Source of the DNA: Oceanisphaera avium
Lineage (GTDB): Bacteria; Pseudomonadota; Gammaproteobacteria; Enterobacterales; Aeromonadaceae
DNA: 64,000 bases
Direction of reading: 5' to 3'
Assembly (NCBI RefSeq): GCF_002157875.1
Contig: NZ_CP021376.1
Coordinates: 930,001 to 994,000 of the forward strand
Shown: positions 55,325-64,000 of the stretch, one piece after another
How the letters are laid out: each line of letters begins with the position of its first letter
How positions within the stretch are numbered: position 1 is the first letter of the stretch
The notes under the pieces: generated by a model
What the model was told of the DNA's origin: nothing
The model's database searches: none
The model's input: the letters and a program-made list of their open reading frames with translations, nothing else
Program-made: the position numbers and the translations under genes

Positions 55325-55888
55325 TTACTGGACGTCCAAGGTTTTTAATTGCCAAATTAATAGCTCATGATACCGTTTATTATTAAGCTCTTTTAAATCC
55401 GATAACGGCAGCATTAACCAAGTGGGGCCCTTATCTCGAATACGCATCTCTTTGCCATCTAAGCGCGTAGTTACCAATAATTGCTCTAACTCAAGATCAT
55501 GGGTGTCTATTTCGGCAAAATACTCATTATAAGCAATGGCTTTAATGTGATGACCGGTGGCACCAACGCGTTCTAATACCTCTTTTAATAACACCCCACT
55601 AAATTGATGAGCACCGTTGGTCCAAGGAGTTTTAGTTGTAAATTCATGCTGCTCAAGCGCATCGAGCATAGCTAAATCAAATTCAGCTTTAGGTTGTTCA
55701 GACTTATCTGAGAGGGAGGTGCTATTGCTTACTTTAATATCGCCGGTAATGGTTAAGATAACGCGGCCTTGGGGTGGGTCAAGGGCAGGCAGGGTTTGGG
55801 CATTGGCTATCAATGCCACGCTATAAATGAGACCGCCAAGCAACCAAGAAGCCAGAGCAAAAGGATTTTTTATGGGTTTTATTAACAT
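55325..55888 (-). CDS. Periplasmic SUOX-fold (molybdopterin/pterin-binding type) protein, PruR-like
   Basis: A 187-aa secreted protein: signal peptide (FALASWLLGGLIYSVALIANA), then a sulfite-oxidase-type fold (LTITGDIKVSN, FTTKTPWTNGAHQFSGVLLK, AYNEYFAEIDTHDLELEQLL, IRDKGPTWLMLPLSDLK). It lacks a convincing molybdenum-ligand Cys. Established work on Agrobacterium PruR-DcpA shows such proteins can bind pterins and control a GGDEF-EAL partner. Here the stop abuts the GTG of the GGDEF-EAL gene with no gap. The partnership is inferred from position. Confidence 0.72.
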   Translation of the reverse strand: MLIKPIKNPFALASWLLGGLIYSVALIANAQTLPALDPPQGRVILTITGDIKVSNSTSLSDKSEQPKAEFDLAMLDALEQHEFTTKTPWTNGAHQFSGVLLKEVLERVGATGHHIKAIAYNEYFAEIDTHDLELEQLLVTTRLDGKEMRIRDKGPTWLMLPLSDLKELNNKRYHELLIWQLKTLDVQ

Positions 55889-55931
55889 AATAAGCTTCCT
55901 CTATCGTCGCAAAATCATTTTAATTAATAAA

Positions 55932-55960
55932 AACAGACCCGAATTAATCGGGTCTGTGTT
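55932..55960. terminator. Hairpin terminator
   Basis: ACAGACCCGA (55934-55943) and complement (55949-55958) form a 10-bp stem with a 5-nt loop after the nucleotidase stop on the minus strand. Confidence 0.8.
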
Positions 55961-55964
55961 TAGT

Positions 55965-57893
55965 TTATAACCGATTAAGGCTAATCCCTGTTTCTGTCAC
56001 TGGAGTTAAGGTGGGGTGCACTTGCTGCACATATTCAGTAAATGCCACCGCCGCCGCCTCACAGCTCACTTGAGCGTCTTGGCAATTTAAAGGCTGATTG
56101 ATGTAATCGGGCGCTATCTTGCCGTGTGCATTTTTGGTTAAACGCGCCACGGGAAAGGCCGCCAGCTTGCCATTAACATAGGCAAGATCTAAGCGATCGG
56201 TAAGCACTTGTTGCGCATCAAATAACGTATCTTGGCTGTGAAAACCGCTCAAGGCGACTTGGTATTGCTGATTAGGCTTTAAGCGTGTCCACTGGCCTTG
56301 TTGTTGGTATTCTAGGTTATTTACATACCCTCGCCCTGGGCTGGTTTCATTAAATTCATAACGTAAACCGGCGACATAAGGAAACTGACTACCATCTGCG
56401 CCCTTAGCGATAGCACTATTAATGGCTTCTAAAATTACGCCCGCGACTTGGCGCCCACTTAATGACACTAAACTCAGCGCCTCTGTTGAGGGCAGCAGCC
56501 CCATGTTAATTTGTCCCGTTTTTAATACTCCAACTTCAATATTTTGTTGAGGCGTCCCTGCACTCACTAGTGCAAAGTCTACTTGGCGCCCCGTAACGGA
56601 TTGCACAGCAGGAGTATTAGCCCAGTACCATTGGCTGGCAGCAACCAGTGGCGCTACTTGAGAGCTTTTACCATCCACCGGCTGCGTGGCATGATTTAGC
56701 GTATTAGGCACCATACCAATGGTTTTGCCATAGGCTTGAAGCAAGCTTGGGCGATATTGTTTCGCGATATATTGCTGTAGCGATTTATCTTCTTCTACTA
56801 TTGCCACCTTACTCGAGTGCGCAATATGTTGGTTAACTTGCTCTAATTGAGCGTCATTAAGGCGCTGTTGTTCGTTATGACTAGCATCACGATAAAACCG
56901 ACTATCGACTAATAAGGTATTATTGCCCTGACACTGGCTCACCCGACCGTCATAGGTAAAAGTTACGGTCACTTTACCCATGGCTTGGCCACGCTGGCCC
57001 GATTGCACCACACAGGTACGGCCTCGGCCATTAGGATTAGTGAAGCTTTGGGCATAAGGTTCATTCTTTGTGCCGCCGATATCACTAAAATCTCCTAATA
57101 GAGCATCAGCATGGCCGCCCACAATCACGTCTATGCCATTCACCGACTGCGCCAGCTCGCGATCTTTTTCCAGACCAAGATGGGTCAGCGCCACAATATA
57201 GTTAACGCCTTGCTCTTTAAGCGCATTCACCGTGCTTTGAGCGCGACTAATTTCATCACTTACCCGTAAATGACCTAAGTTGGCACCTTGGCTAGCTAAG
57301 TCTTGATTAATTAAGCCAAATACTGCCACTACCGGGTATTTACCCGCCTCTTTTACGCTAGCAACTTGTTGTTTCTTATTACCTTTAAAGCGATATAAAA
57401 CATAAGGCTGCAGATTTTCTTGCTCACTCAGAGCAGGCTCTTGGCGAGTATCTAAGTTAGCCGCCAGCACCGGAAAGTTAACTTGCTCTATAAATGAGGC
57501 TAAGCGGGCATTATCCAAGGAGAATTCTCGCTCGCCTAACGTCATGGCATCAAGGTGCATCCGGCTTAGCACATCGGCACTCATTGCCCCTTGATGTTGT
57601 TTAAAATAACCGGTGCCTTGCCAGGCGTCCCCTGCATGTAAAAACAAAAAGGCATGCTGCTGATCTTTAGCCTGTTCGCTGAGTTGATTGGCATAGCTAA
57701 GCAAGCGCGCACTGCCCCCTGCTTGGGTGTAGACCGCATTATCGGCAAAGGTGAGGCGTACATCGCTGGCATCAAAATGGGCGTGAGTGTCATTAATATG
57801 GGCAATCGTCAGACTAAAGGGCTGATCTAATTGTGAGCTTGCACAGCCACTAAGCGTTAACGCTACTAGGCTCGCCATTAAGGTTTTCTTCAT
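55965..57893 (-). CDS. Periplasmic 5'-nucleotidase/metallophosphatase lipoprotein (UshA/NadN-like)
   Basis: A 642-aa protein with lipobox LSGC near residue 16, so it is an acylated envelope lipoprotein. N-terminal metallophosphoesterase domain: LTIAHINDTHAHFD, FLFLHAGDAWQGTGYF, VALTHLGLEKDRE, DVIVGGHADALLGD. C-terminal nucleotidase domain: DFALVSAGTPQQNIEVGVLK, LSLVSLSGRQVAGVILEAIN. It hydrolyses extracellular nucleotides or NAD for uptake; the exact substrate is not readable. Start at MKKTLM (57893) is preferred to an ATG four codons earlier. Confidence 0.88.
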   Translation of the reverse strand: MKKTLMASLVALTLSGCASSQLDQPFSLTIAHINDTHAHFDASDVRLTFADNAVYTQAGGSARLLSYANQLSEQAKDQQHAFLFLHAGDAWQGTGYFKQHQGAMSADVLSRMHLDAMTLGEREFSLDNARLASFIEQVNFPVLAANLDTRQEPALSEQENLQPYVLYRFKGNKKQQVASVKEAGKYPVVAVFGLINQDLASQGANLGHLRVSDEISRAQSTVNALKEQGVNYIVALTHLGLEKDRELAQSVNGIDVIVGGHADALLGDFSDIGGTKNEPYAQSFTNPNGRGRTCVVQSGQRGQAMGKVTVTFTYDGRVSQCQGNNTLLVDSRFYRDASHNEQQRLNDAQLEQVNQHIAHSSKVAIVEEDKSLQQYIAKQYRPSLLQAYGKTIGMVPNTLNHATQPVDGKSSQVAPLVAASQWYWANTPAVQSVTGRQVDFALVSAGTPQQNIEVGVLKTGQINMGLLPSTEALSLVSLSGRQVAGVILEAINSAIAKGADGSQFPYVAGLRYEFNETSPGRGYVNNLEYQQQGQWTRLKPNQQYQVALSGFHSQDTLFDAQQVLTDRLDLAYVNGKLAAFPVARLTKNAHGKIAPDYINQPLNCQDAQVSCEAAAVAFTEYVQQVHPTLTPVTETGISLNRL

Positions 57894-58235
57894 GTAGCAA
57901 AACACTCCACAACAAAGGTAAATTAAAAAAGGAAAAAGACCATATTACGATTAACCCGCTACTAAAAACTAGCTTTTTACTTTAGCGTTAATACGCGTCT
58001 TCAAGAGTCGCGCCTAAGACTGCGCGAATACGGCCACATCGACTGAGCAAGAATAGACTTTTGCCCTCTAAGCAGGACTGCAAAAGATAAAAACTTTGCG
58101 CCAGTTAAGACAGAATATTAGAACTATTGTCAGGTACTGCAATCACTTATCGGCAGGGGCTTAACTAGGACTAATTTTCTAAAAAAGTGCCCGATGGTGG
58201 CATTGAATGGGCGTGGGCACAGAGCTTAAGCGCCG
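57894..58235. other. Intergenic region without recognised gene
   Basis: No credible ORF, RNA gene or repeat was seen. GTGCCC...GGGCAC (58187-58220) could form a weak hairpin past the GNAT gene. Confidence 0.4.
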
Positions 58236-58706
58236 TTAACTAAGCTGTTTTTCCATAATAAAACGAGTAAAAGCGATGTCTTCTTTTTCAACCCGCTCTT
58301 GGGCGACTAACTGATAGCCTCGTTGTTCAAACATGGGACGCGATAATACGCTGGCATCTGTGCCTAAGCAGCTAATGTGGCGGCGTTTAGCTTCTTGCTC
58401 AATATCTTCACACAAGCGCCCCGCAATCCCACGACCGGCGTGCTCGCCTAACACATATAAAAGTGCCAAGTGATCATCGGGGTGTAAGGTAGCAAACGCG
58501 ACTGGAATTTGGTTACAGGCCATGACTCGGGTATAGCCGGTTAGCACTAAGCTTCTAAAGTCAGCGGCATATAAATAAGGAAAGGCCGCCCAAAACTCTA
58601 CTTGTTCATCACTGTAGCCTTGGCGACCCTGTGCCATCACTGAGTCGTGATAAATTAACTCTAAACTACTGAGGTCGGTGTCTTTAAAATCCCTAATCAG
58701 ATACAT
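58236..58706 (-). CDS. GNAT family N-acetyltransferase
   Basis: A 156-aa acetyltransferase starting MYLIRDFKDTDLSSLELIYH. The acetyl-CoA loop is LLYVLGEHAGRGIAGRLCED (A motif Q/RxxGxG/A as HAGRGIAG), followed by TDASVLSRPMFEQRGYQLVA. It resembles ElaA/YafP-type small GNATs; substrate unknown. ATG 58706 has CGGAG upstream. Monocistronic. Confidence 0.85.
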   Translation of the reverse strand: MYLIRDFKDTDLSSLELIYHDSVMAQGRQGYSDEQVEFWAAFPYLYAADFRSLVLTGYTRVMACNQIPVAFATLHPDDHLALLYVLGEHAGRGIAGRLCEDIEQEAKRRHISCLGTDASVLSRPMFEQRGYQLVAQERVEKEDIAFTRFIMEKQLS

Positions 58707-59195
58707 AACAGCTCCGATCAAATAACAAGTAAGCGATATAACTTAATTCAGTATTCATCATCATGACTCACAGCACTTGCTTTGCCTAAGTGTGGCACAG
58801 CCAAACACTGGCTTTTCCTTAAGCTTAAGCAAGGTGACACCTATTGTTGTCCCTTATCGGCCAGCGCCGCTAAAACTTAATAGCCGCTTGCCTAAAACTA
58901 CAGTGATAATGGGCTTAACGTTTAGTCCCCCCTCTTTTGTTATACGCAGCTTGTGAACTAAACACCCCTAGAGCATAACAAAGCTAACTAGGAGTGGCAG
59001 CTGCCTTTGATAAGCTTAATGACACTATTGTTCGCTTAAACTAAGTCATACCTTTATAAAGCCATAAAAGCCTCACTTATGCACTCCATTCGCTCGACAG
59101 CCCTTTTCTTTTTATAGACTTGCGATATGCTGCCATGATGCACTTTTATTCTGTGTCCATTTTTGTAACCACCTTTATCTAACAACAGAGAACTC
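58707..59195. other. Intergenic region without recognised gene
   Basis: 489 bp of divergent upstream DNA for the GNAT gene and the MltB-like gene. No ORF, RNA signature or repeat was recognised; the promoters of both genes must lie here. Confidence 0.4.
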
Positions 59196-60494
59196 ATGCT
59201 AAAACCATCTTATATCAGCGCCTTGATGCTGGGTGTTATCTTAAGCGGCTGCACTAGCCAAGCTAATACCGCGCCCGTGAGCTCTGAAACAGCGGCTCCC
59301 TTAGCCACCAAAGATAACGCCACTAACGCGACTCAATCAGCAACCGCCGCAAGTGCGCGCGCCAGTGAGCTGGCCGACTTTGCTCGCTGGCAGCAGAAGT
59401 TTCGCCAACGCGCCATAAAAAGTGGCATTGAACCTCTGATTTTTGACCGTGCTTTTAAATCCGTCACCCTAGATCAACAAGTAATCAAGCTAGACGGCAG
59501 CCAAGCTGAATTTACTCGCCAAATTTGGGAATACTTAGATACCGCCACCTCAAAAAGCCGCGTAACAACTGGCAAAGAGAAATGGCAACAACTGCGTACA
59601 ACGCTGGCTGCCATTGAAAGCCGCTATCACGTGGATGCAAAAGTGGTGATGGCCATTTGGGGCATGGAAACTAACTATGGCTCTTATCGCGGTAATACCA
59701 ATACCATAGCCGGCTTAGCTACCTTAGCGTTTGAGGGTCGGCGACGAGAGTTTGCCGAGTCGGAGCTGATCGGGGCGTTAAAGATTTTACAAGCTGGCGA
59801 CGTCAGCCCTGAGAAAATGCGCGGCTCGTGGGCGGGCGCCATGGGGCACACCCAATTTATGCCGACTAGCTACTTGCGCTATGCACAAGACTTTAATAAT
59901 GATGGCAAGCGAGATATTTGGTCTGAAGACCCCACAGATGCGCTGGCATCTACTGCGGCTTATTTAGCACACTTTGGCTGGCAACAAGGGGCGCCATGGG
60001 GAGTGGAAATTAAGCTTCCGGCTAACTTTGATTATGCGCTTGCCGAGCAAAGTAATGTTAAACCCACCGCCTATTGGCGCCAGCTTGGAGTTAGCACTAT
60101 CACAGGCCAGCCTTTACCGGATTACGGTGACGCAGCCATTTTAGTGCCCGCTGGCGCACAAGGGCCGGTGTTTGCAATTTTTAAGAACTTTAATGTGATC
60201 CGTCGTTATAACAACGCCACTTCCTATGCCATGGCCGTGGGTCATCTCGCCGATAAGCTGGAGGGGGGTGGGGAATTTAGCGCAGCTTGGCCGCGCACCG
60301 AGCGCGCCCTAAGTCGCAGTGAAAAAGTTCAGTTACAACGCGTCCTCACCGCTAACGGCTTTAACACCCAAGGTGCCGATGGCGTCATCGGTCCTAATAC
60401 TCACAGCGCCATTCGGGCTTATCAACAAGCAAATGGCCAAGTGGCAGATGGTTATGCCAGTGCCAGCTTATTAGAGCAGCTCACCAAAAAATAA
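59196..60494 (+). CDS. Lytic murein transglycosylase B-type lipoprotein
   Basis: A 432-aa envelope lipoprotein (LMLGVILSGCTSQ, lipid Cys near 19) that cleaves peptidoglycan to anhydro-muropeptides. The SLT_2-type catalytic domain has AIWGMETNYGSYRGNTNTIA with the catalytic Glu, GSWAGAMGHTQFMPTSYLRY and DALASTAAYLAHFGWQQG. The C-terminal 60 residues form a peptidoglycan-binding_1 domain (LTANGFNTQGADGVIGPNTH). That extra domain marks the MltB group found beside, but distinct from, E. coli MltB. A terminator follows. Confidence 0.9.
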   Translation: MLKPSYISALMLGVILSGCTSQANTAPVSSETAAPLATKDNATNATQSATAASARASELADFARWQQKFRQRAIKSGIEPLIFDRAFKSVTLDQQVIKLDGSQAEFTRQIWEYLDTATSKSRVTTGKEKWQQLRTTLAAIESRYHVDAKVVMAIWGMETNYGSYRGNTNTIAGLATLAFEGRRREFAESELIGALKILQAGDVSPEKMRGSWAGAMGHTQFMPTSYLRYAQDFNNDGKRDIWSEDPTDALASTAAYLAHFGWQQGAPWGVEIKLPANFDYALAEQSNVKPTAYWRQLGVSTITGQPLPDYGDAAILVPAGAQGPVFAIFKNFNVIRRYNNATSYAMAVGHLADKLEGGGEFSAAWPRTERALSRSEKVQLQRVLTANGFNTQGADGVIGPNTHSAIRAYQQANGQVADGYASASLLEQLTKK

Positions 60495-60543
60495 TCGCTT
60501 GCGCTATAGGTGACTTAAGTTAAAAGACCTACCCTTAAGCCTA

Positions 60544-60572
60544 AAAAGCAAAGCCTACGCTTTGCTTTTTTT
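60544..60572 (+). terminator. Rho-independent terminator
   Basis: AAAAGCAAAGC and complement (11-bp stem, 4-nt loop) run into a T-tract. Confidence 0.88.
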
Positions 60573-60780
60573 ATGCCCTTGCAGCAAAATTTAACTTCTT
60601 AAGTCGCGACTAACACTCCCCTTTTTGCTTTAAGAAGCGTGCCAAGGCGAGGTTTTATGCTGCAGCGAGTGCTTAAAATTTGCTATCATATGCCAGCTTG
60701 CTTGCTGGGATTAGCGCGGTTATTCACCCAGCACGGCGTCTTCTTTTCGTTAATACGGCGCAAGTGCGCTGGAGTTATTT

Positions 60781-61788
60781 ATGTCATCAGCTGCTGTTAC
60801 TAAAGACACCCACTTTGTGGTGTGCGCTCTTTATAAGTTTGTTAGTTTAGAAAATCATGAAGCGCTGCGTGAGCCGCTACAAAGCTTACTTGAGTCTCTT
60901 GCTATTCGTGGCACTTTACTACTGGCCAGTGAAGGAATTAATGGCACTGTGGCAGGCCAGCCGTTAGCCATTGAACAATTAAAAGCATGGTTTGCACAAG
61001 ATGCGCGCTTTTATGGCATTGATTACAAAGAATCTCTCAGTACAGAGCAGCCTTTTTATCGCACCAAAGTTAAGCTCAAACAAGAAATTGTCACTATGGG
61101 AGTGGAAGGTATTGACCCGCTACAAGTGGTGGGCACCTATGTCGCAGCCAAAGACTGGAACGACTTAATCTCGGATCCTGAGGTAGTGCTAATCGACACT
61201 CGCAATGACTATGAAGTGGAAATTGGCACTTTTAAAGGAGCGCTTAATCCTAACACCGATAGCTTTCGTGAATTTCCTGAGTATGTTAAAAACAACCTCG
61301 ATAGCACTAAGCACAAAAAAGTTGCCATGTTTTGTACCGGTGGTATTCGTTGTGAAAAAAGCACCGCTTACCTTAAAGAACAAGGCTTTGAAGAGGTCTA
61401 CCACTTGCATGGTGGTATTTTAAAGTACTTAGAAGAAGTGCCTGCCGAGCAGTCATTATGGCAAGGCGAGTGCTTTGTGTTTGATAACCGCGTGACGGTG
61501 AATCACCAGCTGCAACCTGGCCAATATCAATTATGCTCGGCGTGTCGCGCCCCGTTATCGCCTTTAGCACTCACTCATGCTCACTATCAGCATGGGGTGA
61601 GTTGTGAGTATTGTTATAACACTCATACCCCAGAGCAACAGCAACGCTATGCAGAGCGTGAGCGCCAGTTACAATTAGCGAAGGCGCGCGGTGAAGCCCA
61701 TATTGGCAGTGATGCTGTCGCGAACGCTCATCAAAGACGAATGGCTAAGCTGGCTCGCAAAAAGCAGCAACAAAGCAAGACAGAGTAA
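60781..61788 (+). CDS. trhO: tRNA uridine(34) hydroxylase TrhO (rhodanese-related)
   Basis: A 335-aa cytosolic protein that installs 5-hydroxyuridine at the wobble position of certain tRNAs, formerly YceA. An N-terminal acylphosphatase-like domain ([20 protein letters not shown]) is followed by a rhodanese domain ([20 protein letters not shown]) with the active Cys in [20 protein letters not shown]. The C-terminus has a Cys pair region ([40 protein letters not shown]) and a basic tail. ATG 60781 with GGAG upstream. Confidence 0.95.
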   Translation: MSSAAVTKDTHFVVCALYKFVSLENHEALREPLQSLLESLAIRGTLLLASEGINGTVAGQPLAIEQLKAWFAQDARFYGIDYKESLSTEQPFYRTKVKLKQEIVTMGVEGIDPLQVVGTYVAAKDWNDLISDPEVVLIDTRNDYEVEIGTFKGALNPNTDSFREFPEYVKNNLDSTKHKKVAMFCTGGIRCEKSTAYLKEQGFEEVYHLHGGILKYLEEVPAEQSLWQGECFVFDNRVTVNHQLQPGQYQLCSACRAPLSPLALTHAHYQHGVSCEYCYNTHTPEQQQRYAERERQLQLAKARGEAHIGSDAVANAHQRRMAKLARKKQQQSKTE

Positions 61789-61916
61789 AGGGAATAAGTT
61801 ACAGCGACTTTCCTAATCATCCACGCTAAATAGCTACCTAACTAAATAAAAGGGGTAAACTTAAGACCCACCTCGGTGAGGTCTGGGCTCTCCCCTTCAC
61901 TGTTCACGAGACCTCA

Positions 61917-62798
61917 ATGCTCTGGATCCCTTTTACGCTATTTGCCGCTTTTATGCAGGCATGGCGTAATGCCCTACAAAAACAACTTAGCCAAGACTTA
62001 GGCGCCACTAGCGTTACTTTAGCGCGTTTTATTTTAGCCGGCCCTTTAGCCGCCTTATATTTAGGCGCACTTTATCTTTGGTCCCCTCTTGAACCGCTGC
62101 CACACTTTTCTTGGCGCTTTAGCATATATATTGTCGGCGCGGCGGCGTGTCAAATTGTAGCAACGGCGCTGATGGTGCGCTTATTTCAATTACGTAATTA
62201 TGCGGTAGGCGTTGGCCTAGCTAAGAGTGAAGCAATTTGGGCGGCCGTGCTAGGTACACTTTTTTTTGGTTCGTTATTAACGCCCCTTGGCTGGCTAGGC
62301 GTAATAATAGGAGGGGTTGCCGTGGCGTTATTAAGTGGGTTGCGTAATATTCACGGCGCCATGTCGCCTAACACCTTATTACTGGGGATAGCCAGTGGGC
62401 TTACTTTTGCACTCACCTCACTGTGGGTGCGAGAGGCCAGTTTATTACTTGAGCTGTCATTTCCTTTTTCTGCAGCTTGGGTGTTAGCACTGGTAGTCAG
62501 CTTACAAACCTTAGTGCTAGTAGCGTGGCTGGGGCTAAAAGAGCCGGCAAGCTTAGTAGGCTTAGCGCGCCGCCCTACGTTAACGGCATTAATTAGCCTA
62601 TGTAGTTGCTTGGGCTCTATCGGTTGGTTTAGCGCCATGAGCTTAGAAAGTGTGGCACTGGTTAAAACGCTAGGCCAAGTAGAAGTGTTATTTACCCTCC
62701 TTATTTCTAGCTATTATTTTAAAGCTAAATTAGCTCGCCAAGACCACTGGGGTTTAGTCTTAATCGTGTTAGCAGCGCTGTGTGTAATGTGGGCTTAG
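61917..62798 (+). CDS. EamA/DMT family transporter
   Basis: A 293-aa ten-helix membrane protein of the drug/metabolite transporter superfamily. The two EamA halves start MLWIPFTLFAAFMQAWRNAL and LLLGIASGLTFALTSLWVRE; VGVGLAKSEAIWAAVLGTLF and VALVKTLGQVEVLFTLLISS are the conserved ends of each. No substrate can be named. Convergent with rarD, 3 bp apart. Confidence 0.87.
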   Translation: MLWIPFTLFAAFMQAWRNALQKQLSQDLGATSVTLARFILAGPLAALYLGALYLWSPLEPLPHFSWRFSIYIVGAAACQIVATALMVRLFQLRNYAVGVGLAKSEAIWAAVLGTLFFGSLLTPLGWLGVIIGGVAVALLSGLRNIHGAMSPNTLLLGIASGLTFALTSLWVREASLLLELSFPFSAAWVLALVVSLQTLVLVAWLGLKEPASLVGLARRPTLTALISLCSCLGSIGWFSAMSLESVALVKTLGQVEVLFTLLISSYYFKAKLARQDHWGLVLIVLAALCVMWA

Positions 62799-62801
62799 CA
62801 C

Positions 62802-63719
62802 TTATAGAGGCTCATTACTCGATAGCGAGGCATCAAAAGGATAGCGTTTAAACAAATAAATACGCCTCACTCCTTCTAATATTAATAAGCCCACCGCCAG
62901 CCAAATGGCAATATAAGTCGGCCATTCGCTGGCTTGAATGGTCTCGCCTAATATTAACGACACCACCACCAGCAATACCGGCTCCACATACCCTAATAAG
63001 CCAAATAAACTAAAGGGCAATAAGCGACTGGCCAAAATATAACACACTAAAGCCAGCGCACTGACTGTCCCCAGTCCTATCACCAATGGCCATAATACGG
63101 GACGCTCAGCAAACGCAGCAAAGGGTTGTTCCACCGATAGCACAAACCACGCCGCTACCGGCATGATAAGTAACATATCACACCATAAGCCGCCGAGATT
63201 ATCGGTGCTTAGGCTCTTTCGCCATACAAAATAGGCAGGGTAACCTAACGCCACCACCAGTGTTTCCCAAGAAACGCCACCCGCTTGCCAAACCTCGTTA
63301 CTCACTCCGATGGCCGCCAACCCCACGGCCATCCATTGGATGCGAGTAGGACGTTCTTGGTAAAAAAAGCGTCCAATAACGACCAGCACTAACGGCATCA
63401 TAAAATAGCCCAGCGAGACCGGTAAGCCGCGCCCATTAATGGGCGCCCACATAAAGATCCATAATTGCACCCCCACCAGCGCTGCCGATAAGGGTAAGCC
63501 CCACCATAACTTAGGCCTATGTTTAAGATCTGTATAAATAGCGGCGATATGGCGCCAATCTCCGCTAAACAGCAAAAACAAGCCAACACACGGCATGGTA
63601 AGCAGCATACGCCAACCAAACACTACCTCACCGCTGAGCGGCCACATTAAGCTGGCATAATAATATAAAAACGAAAATAACACGGCAGAAAACACCGATA
63701 GCGCTATACCTCGAACCAT
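62802..63719 (-). CDS. rarD: EamA family transporter RarD
   Basis: A 305-aa ten-helix EamA protein with the RarD pattern: MVRGIALSVFSAVLFSFLYY, LSGEVVFGWRMLLTMPCVGL, GLPVSLGYFMMPLVLVVIGR and SLFGLLGYVEPVLLVVVSLI. The function (originally linked to chloramphenicol sensitivity) is unproven. The start at 63719 follows GGAGGG; an earlier in-frame start adds 23 residues without a site. Confidence 0.88.
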   Translation of the reverse strand: MVRGIALSVFSAVLFSFLYYYASLMWPLSGEVVFGWRMLLTMPCVGLFLLFSGDWRHIAAIYTDLKHRPKLWWGLPLSAALVGVQLWIFMWAPINGRGLPVSLGYFMMPLVLVVIGRFFYQERPTRIQWMAVGLAAIGVSNEVWQAGGVSWETLVVALGYPAYFVWRKSLSTDNLGGLWCDMLLIMPVAAWFVLSVEQPFAAFAERPVLWPLVIGLGTVSALALVCYILASRLLPFSLFGLLGYVEPVLLVVVSLILGETIQASEWPTYIAIWLAVGLLILEGVRRIYLFKRYPFDASLSSNEPL

Positions 63720-64000
63720 GCTCCCTCCGTTAAATCGTTTAAATATAATGGGCAGCTTATCAGCTGGGCTCTTACTTTTGGCGGGCATTAAAAATAAAAT
63801 AGGGAAATAACATTAAAATGCAGCACAGCTCACCACTTACTTACCTTTAAAGCGGTATTTAACAAGTAGAGCATTGTTACCTAGGCCCATAAATAGCCCG
63901 TTTATGAGTAAATAAAGACAGGCCTTGCACTTTAGTACTTAGCGTCAAGCTTTGAATACTGGCAAACTTTAATTATAAGATGCTCACTTAATCAAGGAGC
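63720..64000. other. Intergenic region at window end
   Basis: No ORF, RNA or repeat recognised. Confidence 0.4.

Noticed and set aside
1..64000. tRNA or rRNA genes, prophage or IS elements
   Set aside because: No CCA-ended cloverleaf, rRNA segment, integrase or transposase was recognised on reading both strands; by-eye tRNA detection is limited.

Overview
The window reads as chromosomal DNA of a facultatively anaerobic, probably aquatic gammaproteobacterium. Gene content and protein style (TtrBCA, TorECAD, HutBCD/HutXZ, type I-F CRISPR-Cas, soluble CZB chemoreceptor) fit the Aeromonadales (Oceanisphaera/Oceanimonas-like) best; that placement is inference. I saw no rRNA, tRNA, prophage or IS transposase.

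Layout. 1-6.4 kb: tetrathionate respiration (ttrS kinase, cut by the window edge, divergent from ttrBCA). 6.4-10.4 kb: haem use (hutXZ divergent from the hutBCD importer, two Fur-box-like sites between). 10.4-17.7 kb: single metabolic genes, a BtuCD cobalamin importer without BtuF, a TSUP permease, and msrA-msrB. 17.7-24.5 kb: a RimK-like ATP-grasp ligase divergent from a GNAT-C39 peptidase fusion, duplicated glycine-zipper proteins, a DUF5610 protein, a Tas-like reductase. 24.5-35.1 kb: a complete type I-F system, with a 30-repeat array, csy4-csy3-csy2-csy1, cas2-3 and cas1, all read on the minus strand. 35.2-44.6 kb: SDR, soluble chemoreceptor, a 112-bp tandem repeat block, htpX and the biotin genes (bioA divergent from bioB-F-C-D). 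44.6-48.6 kb: sensor diguanylate cyclase and asnS. 48.8-53.4 kb: TMAO respiration (torE, torC, torA, torD). 53.4-64 kb: a GGDEF-EAL protein with a pterin-binding-type periplasmic partner, a nucleotidase, MltB-like transglycosylase, trhO and two EamA transporters.

Most interesting signal. The 272-bp gap between csy1 and cas2-3 holds, on the plus strand (opposite to the cas genes), two degenerate I-F repeats around a 19-nt pseudo-spacer. Its first 17 nt match 16/17 a site in the csy1 promoter. The site has the type I-F CC PAM exactly adjacent, abuts the predicted -35, and its only mismatch is at guide position 6, the flipped-out position in type I complexes. This is the expected design of a CreR-type Cas-regulating RNA: a crRNA-like guide that makes the Csy complex repress its own operon without enough pairing to trigger cleavage.

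Quality caution. Six otherwise intact genes (hutB, hutC, btuC, bioF, torA, a GGDEF-EAL gene) are broken by eight single-base deficits, each in a run of G or C. Restoring one base per run gives full-length, family-typical proteins in every case. I read these as homopolymer under-calls in the assembly rather than gene decay and annotate the genes over their full span.
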